A stretch of 6,369 bases of DNA from an uncultured Clostridia bacterium (GTDB lineage: Bacteria > Bacillota > Clostridia > Oscillospirales > CAG-272). This document shows positions 1 through 5,827 of this stretch, in pieces (within the stretch, counting starts at the first letter, position 1; each line of letters starts with the position of its first letter). The position numbers and the translations under genes were made by a program. The stretch covers positions 1 to 6,369 of the forward strand of contig CALEJO010000103.1 of the NCBI GenBank assembly GCA_937898155.1, given 5' to 3'. The notes under the pieces are model-generated. The model was not told the origin of the DNA, did no database searches, and was given only the letters and a program-made list of their open reading frames with translations.

Positions 1-184
1 CCTGCAAGTAAAGCCCTTCCGCATCCGGGAACAGTTCCGCCATGATCTCCTGCCGTTTCGAATCGCCTTCCTCCGTCTGATTATAGAGAAAACAGAGGTG
101 GTGCGCCCGTTTGCGGCGCGCAATCAGTTCGGGCACAAAGGGATCATATAGCTTGCCCGCGAGCATTTTTTCCGTTTCGTTCAT
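1..184 (-). CDS. Sugar O-acetyltransferase (maltose/galactoside acetyltransferase type), N-terminal part only
   Basis: Only the first 61 codons are present; the gene runs off the left edge. The product begins MNETEKMLAGKLYDPFVPEL and continues with RRKRAHHLCFLYNQT and an ELFPDAEGLYLQ segment. This is the N-terminal Mac domain that precedes the left-handed beta-helix of maltose and galactoside O-acetyltransferases (LacA/Maa/NodL-like, usually about 185-215 residues). Family members move acetyl from acetyl-CoA to a sugar hydroxyl in the cytoplasm; the catalytic hexapeptide-repeat part lies outside the window, so the substrate cannot be judged. The ATG at 182-184 has the site AAGGAG six bases upstream. 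That site overlaps the dut stop codon, so this is probably the third or later gene of the prfC-dut unit and translationally coupled to dut. The family call is firm; a choice between maa and lacA is not possible. Confidence 0.88.
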   Translation of the reverse strand, partial: MNETEKMLAGKLYDPFVPELIARRKRAHHLCFLYNQTEEGDSKRQEIMAELFPDAEGLYLQ

Positions 185-190
185 ACTTCT

Positions 191-197
191 CTCCTTA
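191..197 (-). promoter_or_regulatory. Ribosome binding site of the acetyltransferase overlapping the dut stop codon
   Basis: On the minus strand these bases read TAAGGAG. The first three are the dut stop codon and AAGGAG is the Shine-Dalgarno sequence for the ATG at 182-184, with a 6-base spacer. A ribosome finishing dut is therefore placed directly on the next start, which supports coupled translation. Confidence 0.8.
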
Positions 198-629
198 TTT
201 GCCCGTGCTACCGAAACCGCCCGCGCCGCGTTCGGTCTCATCGAGCGCGTCCGCTTCTTCAAATTCGACGGAAAGGAACGGCAAAACCACGAGTTGCGCG
301 ATGCGTTCACCGTTCGTCACCGTGCGCGTCGCGCCGGAATCGTTGTGCAACGCGACAATATATTCACCGCGATAATCGGAGTCCGCCACGCCGACGCAGT
401 TCGCCGGACGAAGTCCCTCCTTGGTCGCAAGTCCGCTCCGCGCGAAGATCGCGCCGAAATATCCGTCGGGGACCGCGATCGAAAGCCCTGTGCCGACCTT
501 GACGGTCTCACCGGGCGCGATCGAAACGTCCTCGTCGAGGCAGGCGTAAAGATCGTATCCCGCGGCTTTTTCCGAGCCGCGCGTCGGGAGCGTCGCGCCC
601 TCCCGCAGTTTTTTGACCTGAATCTTCAT
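195..629 (-). CDS. dut: Deoxyuridine 5'-triphosphate nucleotidohydrolase (dUTPase)
   Basis: This is a complete 144-residue trimeric-type dUTPase, the usual family length. It hydrolyses dUTP to dUMP and pyrophosphate in the cytoplasm, which keeps uracil out of DNA and supplies dUMP for thymidylate synthesis. All five family motifs are visible in order: I AGYDLYA (23-29), II ARSGLA (63-68), III CVGVADSDYRGE (78-89, containing the catalytic aspartate and the sugar-discriminating tyrosine), IV NGERIAQLVV (106-115) and V RGAGGFGSTGK (134-144, the flexible C-terminal arm that closes on the phosphates). Motif III has Ala82 where Ile or Val is commoner, a small departure. The ATG at 627-629 has AAGGAG five bases upstream, overlapping the prfC stop. 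The gene sits 9 bases after prfC and 10 before the acetyltransferase, in one transcription unit. Confidence 0.97.
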   Translation of the reverse strand: MKIQVKKLREGATLPTRGSEKAAGYDLYACLDEDVSIAPGETVKVGTGLSIAVPDGYFGAIFARSGLATKEGLRPANCVGVADSDYRGEYIVALHNDSGATRTVTNGERIAQLVVLPFLSVEFEEADALDETERGAGGFGSTGK

Positions 630-634
630 AAGCG

Positions 635-641
635 CTCCTTA
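635..641 (-). promoter_or_regulatory. Ribosome binding site of dut overlapping the prfC stop codon
   Basis: The minus strand reads TAAGGAG: TAA ends prfC and AAGGAG is the Shine-Dalgarno sequence five bases before the dut ATG. It is the same stop-in-SD design as at the dut/acetyltransferase junction. Confidence 0.8.
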
Positions 642-2234
642 TTCGTTTCTGCCGAATTCCGTCAGACGCAGATCGGGATTTTTTTCGAGCGCCCAGCGGA
701 TATTCCACTCGCTCGTGAAGATCAATAGATCGTTGCCGCGATAGTCCTGCACCCATTTGGTGTCGGACGTCAGATTCAGCGTCGCGGGATTCAGGTTTTC
801 GTTTTCGATCCAGCGGATGAACTGATACGAAAGATTGGAACGGCGCACATCCACGCCATATTCGTTTTTGAGACGATATTCCAGCACCTCGAATTGCAAA
901 ACGCCGACCACGCCGACGATCACGCGCTCCATGCCGCCGCCCGGCTCAAAGAAGATCTGGATCGCGCCTTCCTGCGCGATCTGATTCATGCCCTTGACGA
1001 ACTGCTTGCGCTTCATCGTGTCGATCTGCTCGACCGTCGCGAAATGCTCCGGCGCAAACGTCGGGATGCCTTCGTAAGCGATCTTCATTTTCGGCGAACA
1101 GACCGTATCGCCGATCGAGAAAATGCCGGGATCGAACACGCCGATGATATCGCCGGCATATGCCTCGTCAACGATCTCGCGTTCCTGTGCCATCATCTGC
1201 TGCGGCTGGGAAAGCTTGATGCTCTTTCCCTCCTGCACGTGGAAATATTCTTCTCCGCGCTCGAATTTGCCGGAGCAAATGCGCATGAACGCCAGTCTGT
1301 CGCGGTGTGCTTTATTCATGTTTGCCTGAATTTTGAAGACGAACGCCGAAAATTCTCCGCACAGCGGATCGACGACGGTATCGCCCGTTTTGCGCGGGAG
1401 CGGCGCGGTCGTCATTTTGAGGAAGTGTTCGAGGAACGGCTCCACACCGAAATTCGTCAGCGCCGAGCCGAAAAACACAGGGCTGAGCTTGCCGGCGCGC
1501 ACCTTTTCGATGTCAAAATCGAAGCTCGCGCCGTCGAGAAGCTCGATCTGCTCGCAAAGCTCCGTGCGGAGCCGCTCGCCGATCAACTCGTCGAGCTTTT
1601 CGGTGTCGGAAAGATCACATTCGATCTTGTCGAGCTTCACTTGCCCGCGCTTTTGTGCGTTGAACGCGAGAATATGCTTTTTCTCGCGGTCGTAAACGCC
1701 CTTGAATTCCTGTCCGCAACCGATCGGCCAGTTCATCGGATAGGTGCCGATGCCGAATTCTTTTTCCAGCTCGTCGATGAGGTCGAACGGATCGCGCGCC
1801 TCGCGGTCGAGCTTATTGATAAACGTGAAGATCGGGATGCCGCGCATCGCGCAGACCTTGAAGAGCTTGCGCGTCTGCGGCTCGATGCCCTTCGCCGCGT
1901 CGATGACCATGACGGCGCTGTCCGCCGCCATCAGCGTGCGGTAGGTGTCCTCGGAGAAATCCTGGTGTCCGGGGGTGTCAAGGATGTTGATGCAATATCC
2001 CTCATACTGAAACTGCATAACCGACGACGTGATCGAGATTCCTCTCTGTTTTTCGAGCTCCATCCAGTCGGAGACCGCGTGGCGATCCGCCTGCTTTCCC
2101 TTGACGGCGCCCGCTTGCAGGATCGCGCCTCCGTAAAGAAGCAGCTTCTCCGTCAGCGTCGTTTTACCGGCGTCCGGGTGCGAAATGATCGCGAACGTCC
2201 GGCGGCGGTTGATTTCTCTTTCGTAATGTTCCAA
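639..2234 (-). CDS. prfC: Peptide chain release factor 3 (RF3), TTG start
   Basis: RF3 is a translational GTPase that promotes removal of RF1/RF2 from the ribosome after termination. Numbering from the TTG at 2232-2234 gives 531 residues, close to E. coli RF3 (529). Visible motifs: RRRTFAIISHPDAGKT with the P-loop at 18-25, switch I region RGISITSS (64-71), switch II DTPGHQDFSEDTYRTL (86-101) and NKLDR (140-144). The RF3-specific ending LIFTSEWNIRWALEKNPDL is present near the C-terminus. The frame is open upstream to another TTG at 2265-2267 (542 residues), but that codon has no Shine-Dalgarno sequence and would add 11 residues absent from most RF3 proteins. The chosen TTG is preceded by AAAGGGG with an 8-base gap, and the protein then starts like clostridial RF3s. 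No in-frame ATG lies before the P-loop. It is the first gene of the prfC-dut-acetyltransferase unit, behind its own promoter. Confidence 0.95.
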   Translation of the reverse strand: MEHYEREINRRRTFAIISHPDAGKTTLTEKLLLYGGAILQAGAVKGKQADRHAVSDWMELEKQRGISITSSVMQFQYEGYCINILDTPGHQDFSEDTYRTLMAADSAVMVIDAAKGIEPQTRKLFKVCAMRGIPIFTFINKLDREARDPFDLIDELEKEFGIGTYPMNWPIGCGQEFKGVYDREKKHILAFNAQKRGQVKLDKIECDLSDTEKLDELIGERLRTELCEQIELLDGASFDFDIEKVRAGKLSPVFFGSALTNFGVEPFLEHFLKMTTAPLPRKTGDTVVDPLCGEFSAFVFKIQANMNKAHRDRLAFMRICSGKFERGEEYFHVQEGKSIKLSQPQQMMAQEREIVDEAYAGDIIGVFDPGIFSIGDTVCSPKMKIAYEGIPTFAPEHFATVEQIDTMKRKQFVKGMNQIAQEGAIQIFFEPGGGMERVIVGVVGVLQFEVLEYRLKNEYGVDVRRSNLSYQFIRWIENENLNPATLNLTSDTKWVQDYRGNDLLIFTSEWNIRWALEKNPDLRLTEFGRNE

Positions 2235-2241
2235 AATCCGT

Positions 2242-2250
2242 TCCCCTTTG
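2242..2250 (-). promoter_or_regulatory. Shine-Dalgarno sequence that decides the prfC start
   Basis: The minus strand reads CAAAGGGGA, with GGGG ending 8 bases before the TTG at 2232-2234. It is the only good site near either possible TTG start of prfC and favours the shorter, 531-residue product. Confidence 0.65.
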
Positions 2251-2314
2251 AGATGCGTCTGTGGCAAAAAGGAGATCTTTTCTCATTTTGCCATTAGAAT
2301 TCATGATTAAAGTT

Positions 2315-2343
2315 AGTATATCACGTTTTTTCGCGTTTTTCAA
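2315..2343 (-). promoter_or_regulatory. Sigma-A-type promoter of the prfC-dut-acetyltransferase unit
   Basis: On the minus strand, -35 TTGAAA (2343-2338) is followed by exactly 17 bases and -10 TATACT (2320-2315). A TG one base before the -10 makes it an extended -10. It lies between the clpB terminator and prfC. Transcription would begin near 2308 and give a leader of about 75 nt. Confidence 0.8.
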
Positions 2344-2354
2344 CAGGAAAAAGC

Positions 2355-2393
2355 AAAAAATGCCGCCAACCTTTTCGGTAAGCGGCATTTTTT
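2355..2393 (-). terminator. Intrinsic terminator after clpB
   Basis: The perfect inverted repeat TGCCGC (2361-2366) / GCGGCA (2382-2387) has a 15-base loop whose ACC/GGT ends may pair further. It is flanked by six A at 2355-2360 and six T at 2388-2393, so on the minus strand the stem is followed by T6. It begins 7 bases after the clpB stop and ends just before the prfC promoter. The symmetry would allow termination in both directions, but no plus-strand gene points at it. Confidence 0.9.
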
Positions 2394-2400
2394 CGAGGAT

Positions 2401-4992
2401 TTATCGGACGATCAGATTTCCGCAGAAGAGATCGACGGTCAGCGCGGTGTCCGGCGCCACGTTTTCGGCGATGATCTTCCGCGCGATCAGCGTTTCGATG
2501 TGCGATTGCAGATAGCGTTTGATCGGGCGCGCACCGTAGGTCGGCTCGTATGCGGCGTCGATGATCGCGTCTTTCGCCGCGTCGGTGACGGAAACGGTGA
2601 TTCGCTTGTCGGCGAGTCGGCGACCGAGGTCGGCGAGGAGCAGATCGACGATGCCGCGCACGTTTTCGCGTGTCAGCGGGCGATAGAAGACCGTTTCGTC
2701 GATGCGGTTGAGAAATTCCGGACGGAACGAGCGGCGCAAAAGCGCGCTCACGGCGTCGCGGGCATCCTGACGAATGTCGCCGTTTTCGCCGATGCCGTCA
2801 AGGATCACGTCCGAACCGAGATTCGAGGTCATAATCAAAATCGTGTTTTTGAAATCGACCGTGCGCCCTTGACTGTCCGTGATGCGCCCGTCGTCGAGCA
2901 CTTGCAAAAGGACGTTGAAGACGTCGGGGTGCGCCTTTTCCACCTCGTCGAACAAAACGACCGCGTAGGGCTTGCGGCGCACCGCTTCGGTCAGTTGCCC
3001 GCCCTCGTCATATCCGACATAGCCGGGCGGCGCGCCGATCAGACGCGAGACCGAATATTTTTCCATATATTCGCTCATGTCGATGCGGATCATATTGTGT
3101 TCGTCGTCGAACAGCGCTTCCGCGAGCGCCTTGGCAAGCTCTGTTTTGCCGACGCCGGTCGGTCCTAAGAATAAGAACGATCCGATCGGGCGGCGCGGAT
3201 CGCGGATGCCCGCGCGGGAACGCAGAATCGCGTCGCAGACCTTGCTCACCGCCTCCTCCTGCCCGATCACGCGACGGTGCAAAACGTCATCGAGGTGCAG
3301 GAGTTTTTCGCGCTCGCCCTCCATCAGTTTGGCTACTGGAATCCCTGTCCAGCGGGAGATGATCTTCGCGATCTCTTCCTCGCTCACGCGGTCGCGCAAG
3401 AGCGTATTTTTCGTCTGTTCCGCTTTCGCTTCCTCGGCGGCAAGCGCCTTTTGCAGATCGGGGAGCTTGCCGTATTTCAGTTCCGCCGCTTTCGCGAGAT
3501 CGTAAGCCGCCTGCGCCTTTTCGATCTCCGCGTTCGTCTTTTCGATGTCCTCGCGAATCTTCTGCACCTTGCCGATCGCCTGCTTTTCGTTCTCCCATTT
3601 TGCTTTCATACCGGAGAACTGCTCCCGGAGCGTGGACAGTTCCGCGCGAATATCGGAAAGATGCGCCACGGCGAGCTGATCCGTCTCTTTCAGCAGTGCC
3701 GCTTCTTCGATTTCGAGCTGCATGATCTTATGCGAAATCTCGTCCATCTCGGTCGGCATCGAATCCATCTCGGTTTTGATCAGCGCGCACGCCTCATCCA
3801 CGAGGTCGATCGCTTTATCCGGCAAGAAGCGGTCGGAGATATACCGCGCGGACAGCACCGCCGCCGCGATCAACGCCTGATCCTGAATTTTCACGCCGTG
3901 GTAGACTTCATATCGCTCTTTCAGTCCGCGCAGAATGGAGATGGTGTCCTCGACCGTCGGCTCCTCGACCAGCACGGACTGGAAGCGCCGTTCGAGCGCC
4001 GGGTCTTTTTCGATATATTTACGGTATTCGTCGAGCGTCGTCGCGCCGATACAATGCAGCTCGCCGCGGGCAAGCATCGGCTTTAACAGGTTGCCCGCGT
4101 CCATCGCACCGTCGGTCTTGCCCGCGCCGACGATGGTATGCAATTCGTCGATGAAAAGAATAATGCGACCGTCACTTTCTTTCACCTCGTTCAGCACGGC
4201 TTTGAGCCGTTCCTCGAATTCGCCGCGGAATTTCGCGCCGGCGATCAGCGCACCCATATCGAGCGAAAAGATCGTGCGGTTTTTCAGATTTTCCGGCACG
4301 TCGCCGCGCACGATGCGAAGCGCCAAGCCCTCCGCGATCGCCGTTTTGCCGACGCCCGGCTCGCCGATCAGACAGGGATTATTTTTCGTTTTTCGGGAAA
4401 GGATCCTGATCGCGTGGCGGATCTCCTCATCGCGCCCGATCACGGGATCGAGCTTCTGATTTCGCGCCAGCTCCGTCAGGTCCTGCCCGTATTTTTTCAG
4501 CACGTCGTAAGTGTCCTCCGGCGTGTCGCTCGTCACGTTCCTGCCGCCGCGCGCGTCGCGGATCGCCGAGAGGAGCGCATCCTTGCGAAGTCCCGATGCG
4601 GAAAAGATTTTCTTCAAGCCCGCGCTCGGTTTTTCGAGAAGTCCGAGAAGCAGATGCTCCACGGAAACGTATTCGTCCCGCATCTCCCCCGCGACCTTTT
4701 CCGCATAGGCAAGCGCGCTTTCCAGCTCCGAGGAAACGTAGATACGTTCCGCCTCCGTCGCGCCGCCGGACATTTTCGGCATCGCGTCGAGTGCCGCTTG
4801 CAATTGCGTCTGCATCCCCTCGACCGAAGCGCCCGCGCGGCGGCAAAGGTCCGCCGCGATGCCCTCCTTTTGCGCCAGGAGCGCCGAAAGAAGATGCTCC
4901 CCTTTCATCTCGCTCTGTCCGCCGAGTGCCATTAAATTTTTCGCGTCCTGCAAAGCGGACACGCTTTTTTGCGTCCATTTCTGCAAATTCAT
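2401..4992 (-). CDS. clpB: ATP-dependent chaperone ClpB (Hsp100 disaggregase)
   Basis: ClpB is a hexameric cytoplasmic AAA+ machine that, with DnaK/DnaJ/GrpE, threads aggregated proteins through its central pore after heat or other stress. The 863 residues match the family length (E. coli 857). Order of domains: Clp_N repeats (about 1-148); first AAA module with Walker A GEPGVGKT (210-217), pore loop AGAKFRGEFEERL (251-263), Walker B ILFIDE (278-283) and ERRF arginines (334-337). A coiled-coil middle domain follows (about 408-532), which separates ClpB from ClpA and ClpC. The second AAA module has Walker A GPTGVGKT (610-617), pore loop GAPPGYVGYDEGG (653-665), Walker B VVLFDE (678-683) and sensor-2 GARPIKR (820-826). 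Pore residue 255 is Phe where Tyr is usual, which keeps an aromatic. The ATG at 4990-4992 has AAGAGG 8 bases upstream. It follows the RHH gene by 16 bases and shares its promoter; no CIRCE or CtsR box is seen. Confidence 0.98.
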   Translation of the reverse strand: MNLQKWTQKSVSALQDAKNLMALGGQSEMKGEHLLSALLAQKEGIAADLCRRAGASVEGMQTQLQAALDAMPKMSGGATEAERIYVSSELESALAYAEKVAGEMRDEYVSVEHLLLGLLEKPSAGLKKIFSASGLRKDALLSAIRDARGGRNVTSDTPEDTYDVLKKYGQDLTELARNQKLDPVIGRDEEIRHAIRILSRKTKNNPCLIGEPGVGKTAIAEGLALRIVRGDVPENLKNRTIFSLDMGALIAGAKFRGEFEERLKAVLNEVKESDGRIILFIDELHTIVGAGKTDGAMDAGNLLKPMLARGELHCIGATTLDEYRKYIEKDPALERRFQSVLVEEPTVEDTISILRGLKERYEVYHGVKIQDQALIAAAVLSARYISDRFLPDKAIDLVDEACALIKTEMDSMPTEMDEISHKIMQLEIEEAALLKETDQLAVAHLSDIRAELSTLREQFSGMKAKWENEKQAIGKVQKIREDIEKTNAEIEKAQAAYDLAKAAELKYGKLPDLQKALAAEEAKAEQTKNTLLRDRVSEEEIAKIISRWTGIPVAKLMEGEREKLLHLDDVLHRRVIGQEEAVSKVCDAILRSRAGIRDPRRPIGSFLFLGPTGVGKTELAKALAEALFDDEHNMIRIDMSEYMEKYSVSRLIGAPPGYVGYDEGGQLTEAVRRKPYAVVLFDEVEKAHPDVFNVLLQVLDDGRITDSQGRTVDFKNTILIMTSNLGSDVILDGIGENGDIRQDARDAVSALLRRSFRPEFLNRIDETVFYRPLTRENVRGIVDLLLADLGRRLADKRITVSVTDAAKDAIIDAAYEPTYGARPIKRYLQSHIETLIARKIIAENVAPDTALTVDLFCGNLIVR

Positions 4993-5008
4993 GCTATTCG
5001 CCTCTTTT

Positions 5009-5662
5009 TTATACCAAAATCGGATTTTCGATCAGATATTGCCGATAGATCGTTTCCACGTCCGCCGACGCCTTTTCCGGCGTTTCAAGCTCGTAGAAAA
5101 AGGACTTCATCGCGCGGTCGAACGCGTGTAGATAGGACGCGATCACACGCCCCGCGTCGATCTCGCCGCCGAGCCGTGCACCGTCGCGCGCCGTCAACGT
5201 AAGCCGACGAGCATATTTCCCGTCCGCCGCCGACGAAACGGTTTCGCCGCGATACGCGCGCTCGATCCGATCCCACATCCGATAAAATTGCATCAGATAA
5301 AGGAGCAGGCCCGCGTTCTGCGTGCGCATGGAAACGCGCATCTCGCCGAGCACCCCGCCCGATTCGCCGCGGAACAACTCCACACTGTATTTCACGGTCG
5401 GATTATACTTATACGCGAGCGCCGAGCGCAAGGAAAACATCGTGTCCGACGGCTCGAGCATTTTGAACGACGGCATCGAACCGAGCATTTCTTCCATATG
5501 GTCGAAAATCTCGCGGAATCGCTTTTCCGGCGTCGTATACGACACGTAATCCGCCAGAATCTGATTGATCATATTGGAACGATTCGTTCCGTTTTCATAG
5601 GCGAGACGGTCGATTTTCTCGATTACATCCGTGGAAAGCACGACAGAATATACGTTTTTCAT
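5009..5662 (-). CDS. Ribbon-helix-helix (CopG-like) DNA-binding protein with an unknown C-terminal domain
   Basis: The product is 217 residues from the ATG at 5660-5662. The N-terminus fits an RHH fold: strand YSVVLS (5-10), helix A from about 11 to 25 (TDVIEKIDRLAYENG) and helix B NRSNMINQILADYV (27-40), with the turn and asparagine/serine pattern typical of CopG/Arc-type dimers that read DNA with a paired beta-strand. Residues 45-217 are a mixed alpha/beta region with YSVELFRGE, a likely helix LLLYLMQFYRMWDRIERAYR (119-138) and a C-terminal helical end; I do not recognise it. It has no transmembrane segment or signal peptide. An in-frame ATG 10 codons upstream (5692) lacks a Shine-Dalgarno sequence, while the chosen ATG has GAGAGG nine bases before it. 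It is the first gene of the operon with clpB. Inference: an autoregulator, possibly tuning clpB; toxin-antitoxin use is unlikely because no small toxin gene adjoins. Confidence 0.85.
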   Translation of the reverse strand: MKNVYSVVLSTDVIEKIDRLAYENGTNRSNMINQILADYVSYTTPEKRFREIFDHMEEMLGSMPSFKMLEPSDTMFSLRSALAYKYNPTVKYSVELFRGESGGVLGEMRVSMRTQNAGLLLYLMQFYRMWDRIERAYRGETVSSAADGKYARRLTLTARDGARLGGEIDAGRVIASYLHAFDRAMKSFFYELETPEKASADVETIYRQYLIENPILV

Positions 5663-5699
5663 GGAAGAAATCCTCTCTGATTCTAATTTCATTTGCGCG

Positions 5700-5712
5700 A
5701 ACCGGCACGGTT
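5700..5712 (-). repeat. Small hairpin in the RHH-clpB leader
   Basis: AACCG (5700-5704) and CGGTT (5708-5712) form a perfect 5-bp inverted repeat around GCA. It would fall in the 5' leader of the RHH-clpB message, about 40 bases before the start codon. It could be a small RNA hairpin or a further protein-binding dyad; nothing distinguishes these. Confidence 0.35.
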
Positions 5713-5727
5713 TTCCGATCCGATCTT

Positions 5728-5756
5728 ATGTTATCACGTTTTATATAATTTGTCAA
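5728..5756 (-). promoter_or_regulatory. Sigma-A-type promoter of the RHH-clpB operon
   Basis: On the minus strand, a perfect -35 TTGACA (5756-5751) is followed by 17 bases and -10 TAACAT (5733-5728), with TG one base before the -10. Transcription would start near 5721, giving a leader of about 60 nt. One TTATATAA palindrome lies inside the spacer and another just upstream of the -35, so a bound protein would cover the RNA polymerase site. Confidence 0.85.
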
Positions 5757-5769
5757 GCGGTTTATATAA
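5741..5769. promoter_or_regulatory. Twin TTATATAA palindromes, candidate RHH operator
   Basis: The perfect palindrome TTATATAA occurs at 5741-5748 and again at 5762-5769; the second extends to TTTATATAAA (5761-5770). On the plus strand both are followed within two bases by TTTG or TTG. The centres are 21 bp apart, two turns of B-DNA, so two dimers would sit on the same face. The pair brackets the -35 of the RHH-clpB promoter and is about 60 bases upstream of the divergent carboxypeptidase gene. Assignment to the adjacent RHH protein is inference from position and symmetry. Confidence 0.55.
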
Positions 5770-5817
5770 ATTTGATTGCAAAATCATATTTTTTCATCAG
5801 CGGGACATACTGAGATC

Positions 5818-5822
5818 GGAGG
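5818..5822 (+). promoter_or_regulatory. Ribosome binding site of the carboxypeptidase gene
   Basis: GGAGG lies 5 bases before the ATG at 5828 but only 2 bases before the preceding ATG at 5825, so the second of the two adjacent ATGs is the better start. Confidence 0.7.
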
Positions 5823-5827
5823 TCATG

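Noticed and set aside
111..728. A 205-codon plus-strand open frame across the acetyltransferase, dut and the prfC end
   Set aside because: It crosses three opposite-strand genes with clear homology and has no recognisable product.
2235..2267. Longer RF3 start at the TTG at 2265-2267
   Set aside because: No Shine-Dalgarno sequence precedes it, and the extra 11 residues exceed the usual RF3 N-terminus; the TTG at 2232-2234 fits better.
894..2297. A 467-codon open frame on the plus strand opposite prfC
   Set aside because: It is fully antisense to RF3, which has every family motif. The translation is rich in Arg, Asp, His and Leu with no recognisable domain, as expected from the complement of a GC-rich gene.
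2500..4935. Long plus-strand open frames opposite clpB (2500-3168, 3277-4086, 4138-4935)
   Set aside because: They are antisense shadows of a well-conserved clpB; no domain, no good ribosome binding site and the same complement-type composition.
5009..5662. RHH protein as an antitoxin
   Set aside because: There is no small toxin-like gene next to it; the following gene is clpB, and the protein is far longer than typical RHH antitoxins.
5663..5692. Longer RHH protein from the ATG at 5690-5692
   Set aside because: No ribosome binding site lies before it, while GAGAGG precedes the ATG at 5660-5662, after which the RHH strand starts within five residues as is usual.
5719..5820. AGATCGGA in inverted orientation at 5719-5726 and 5813-5820
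   Set aside because: It resembles the start of a common sequencing adapter, but the bases after it do not continue as adapter in either copy. An 8-base inverted match separated by 86 bases may be chance.
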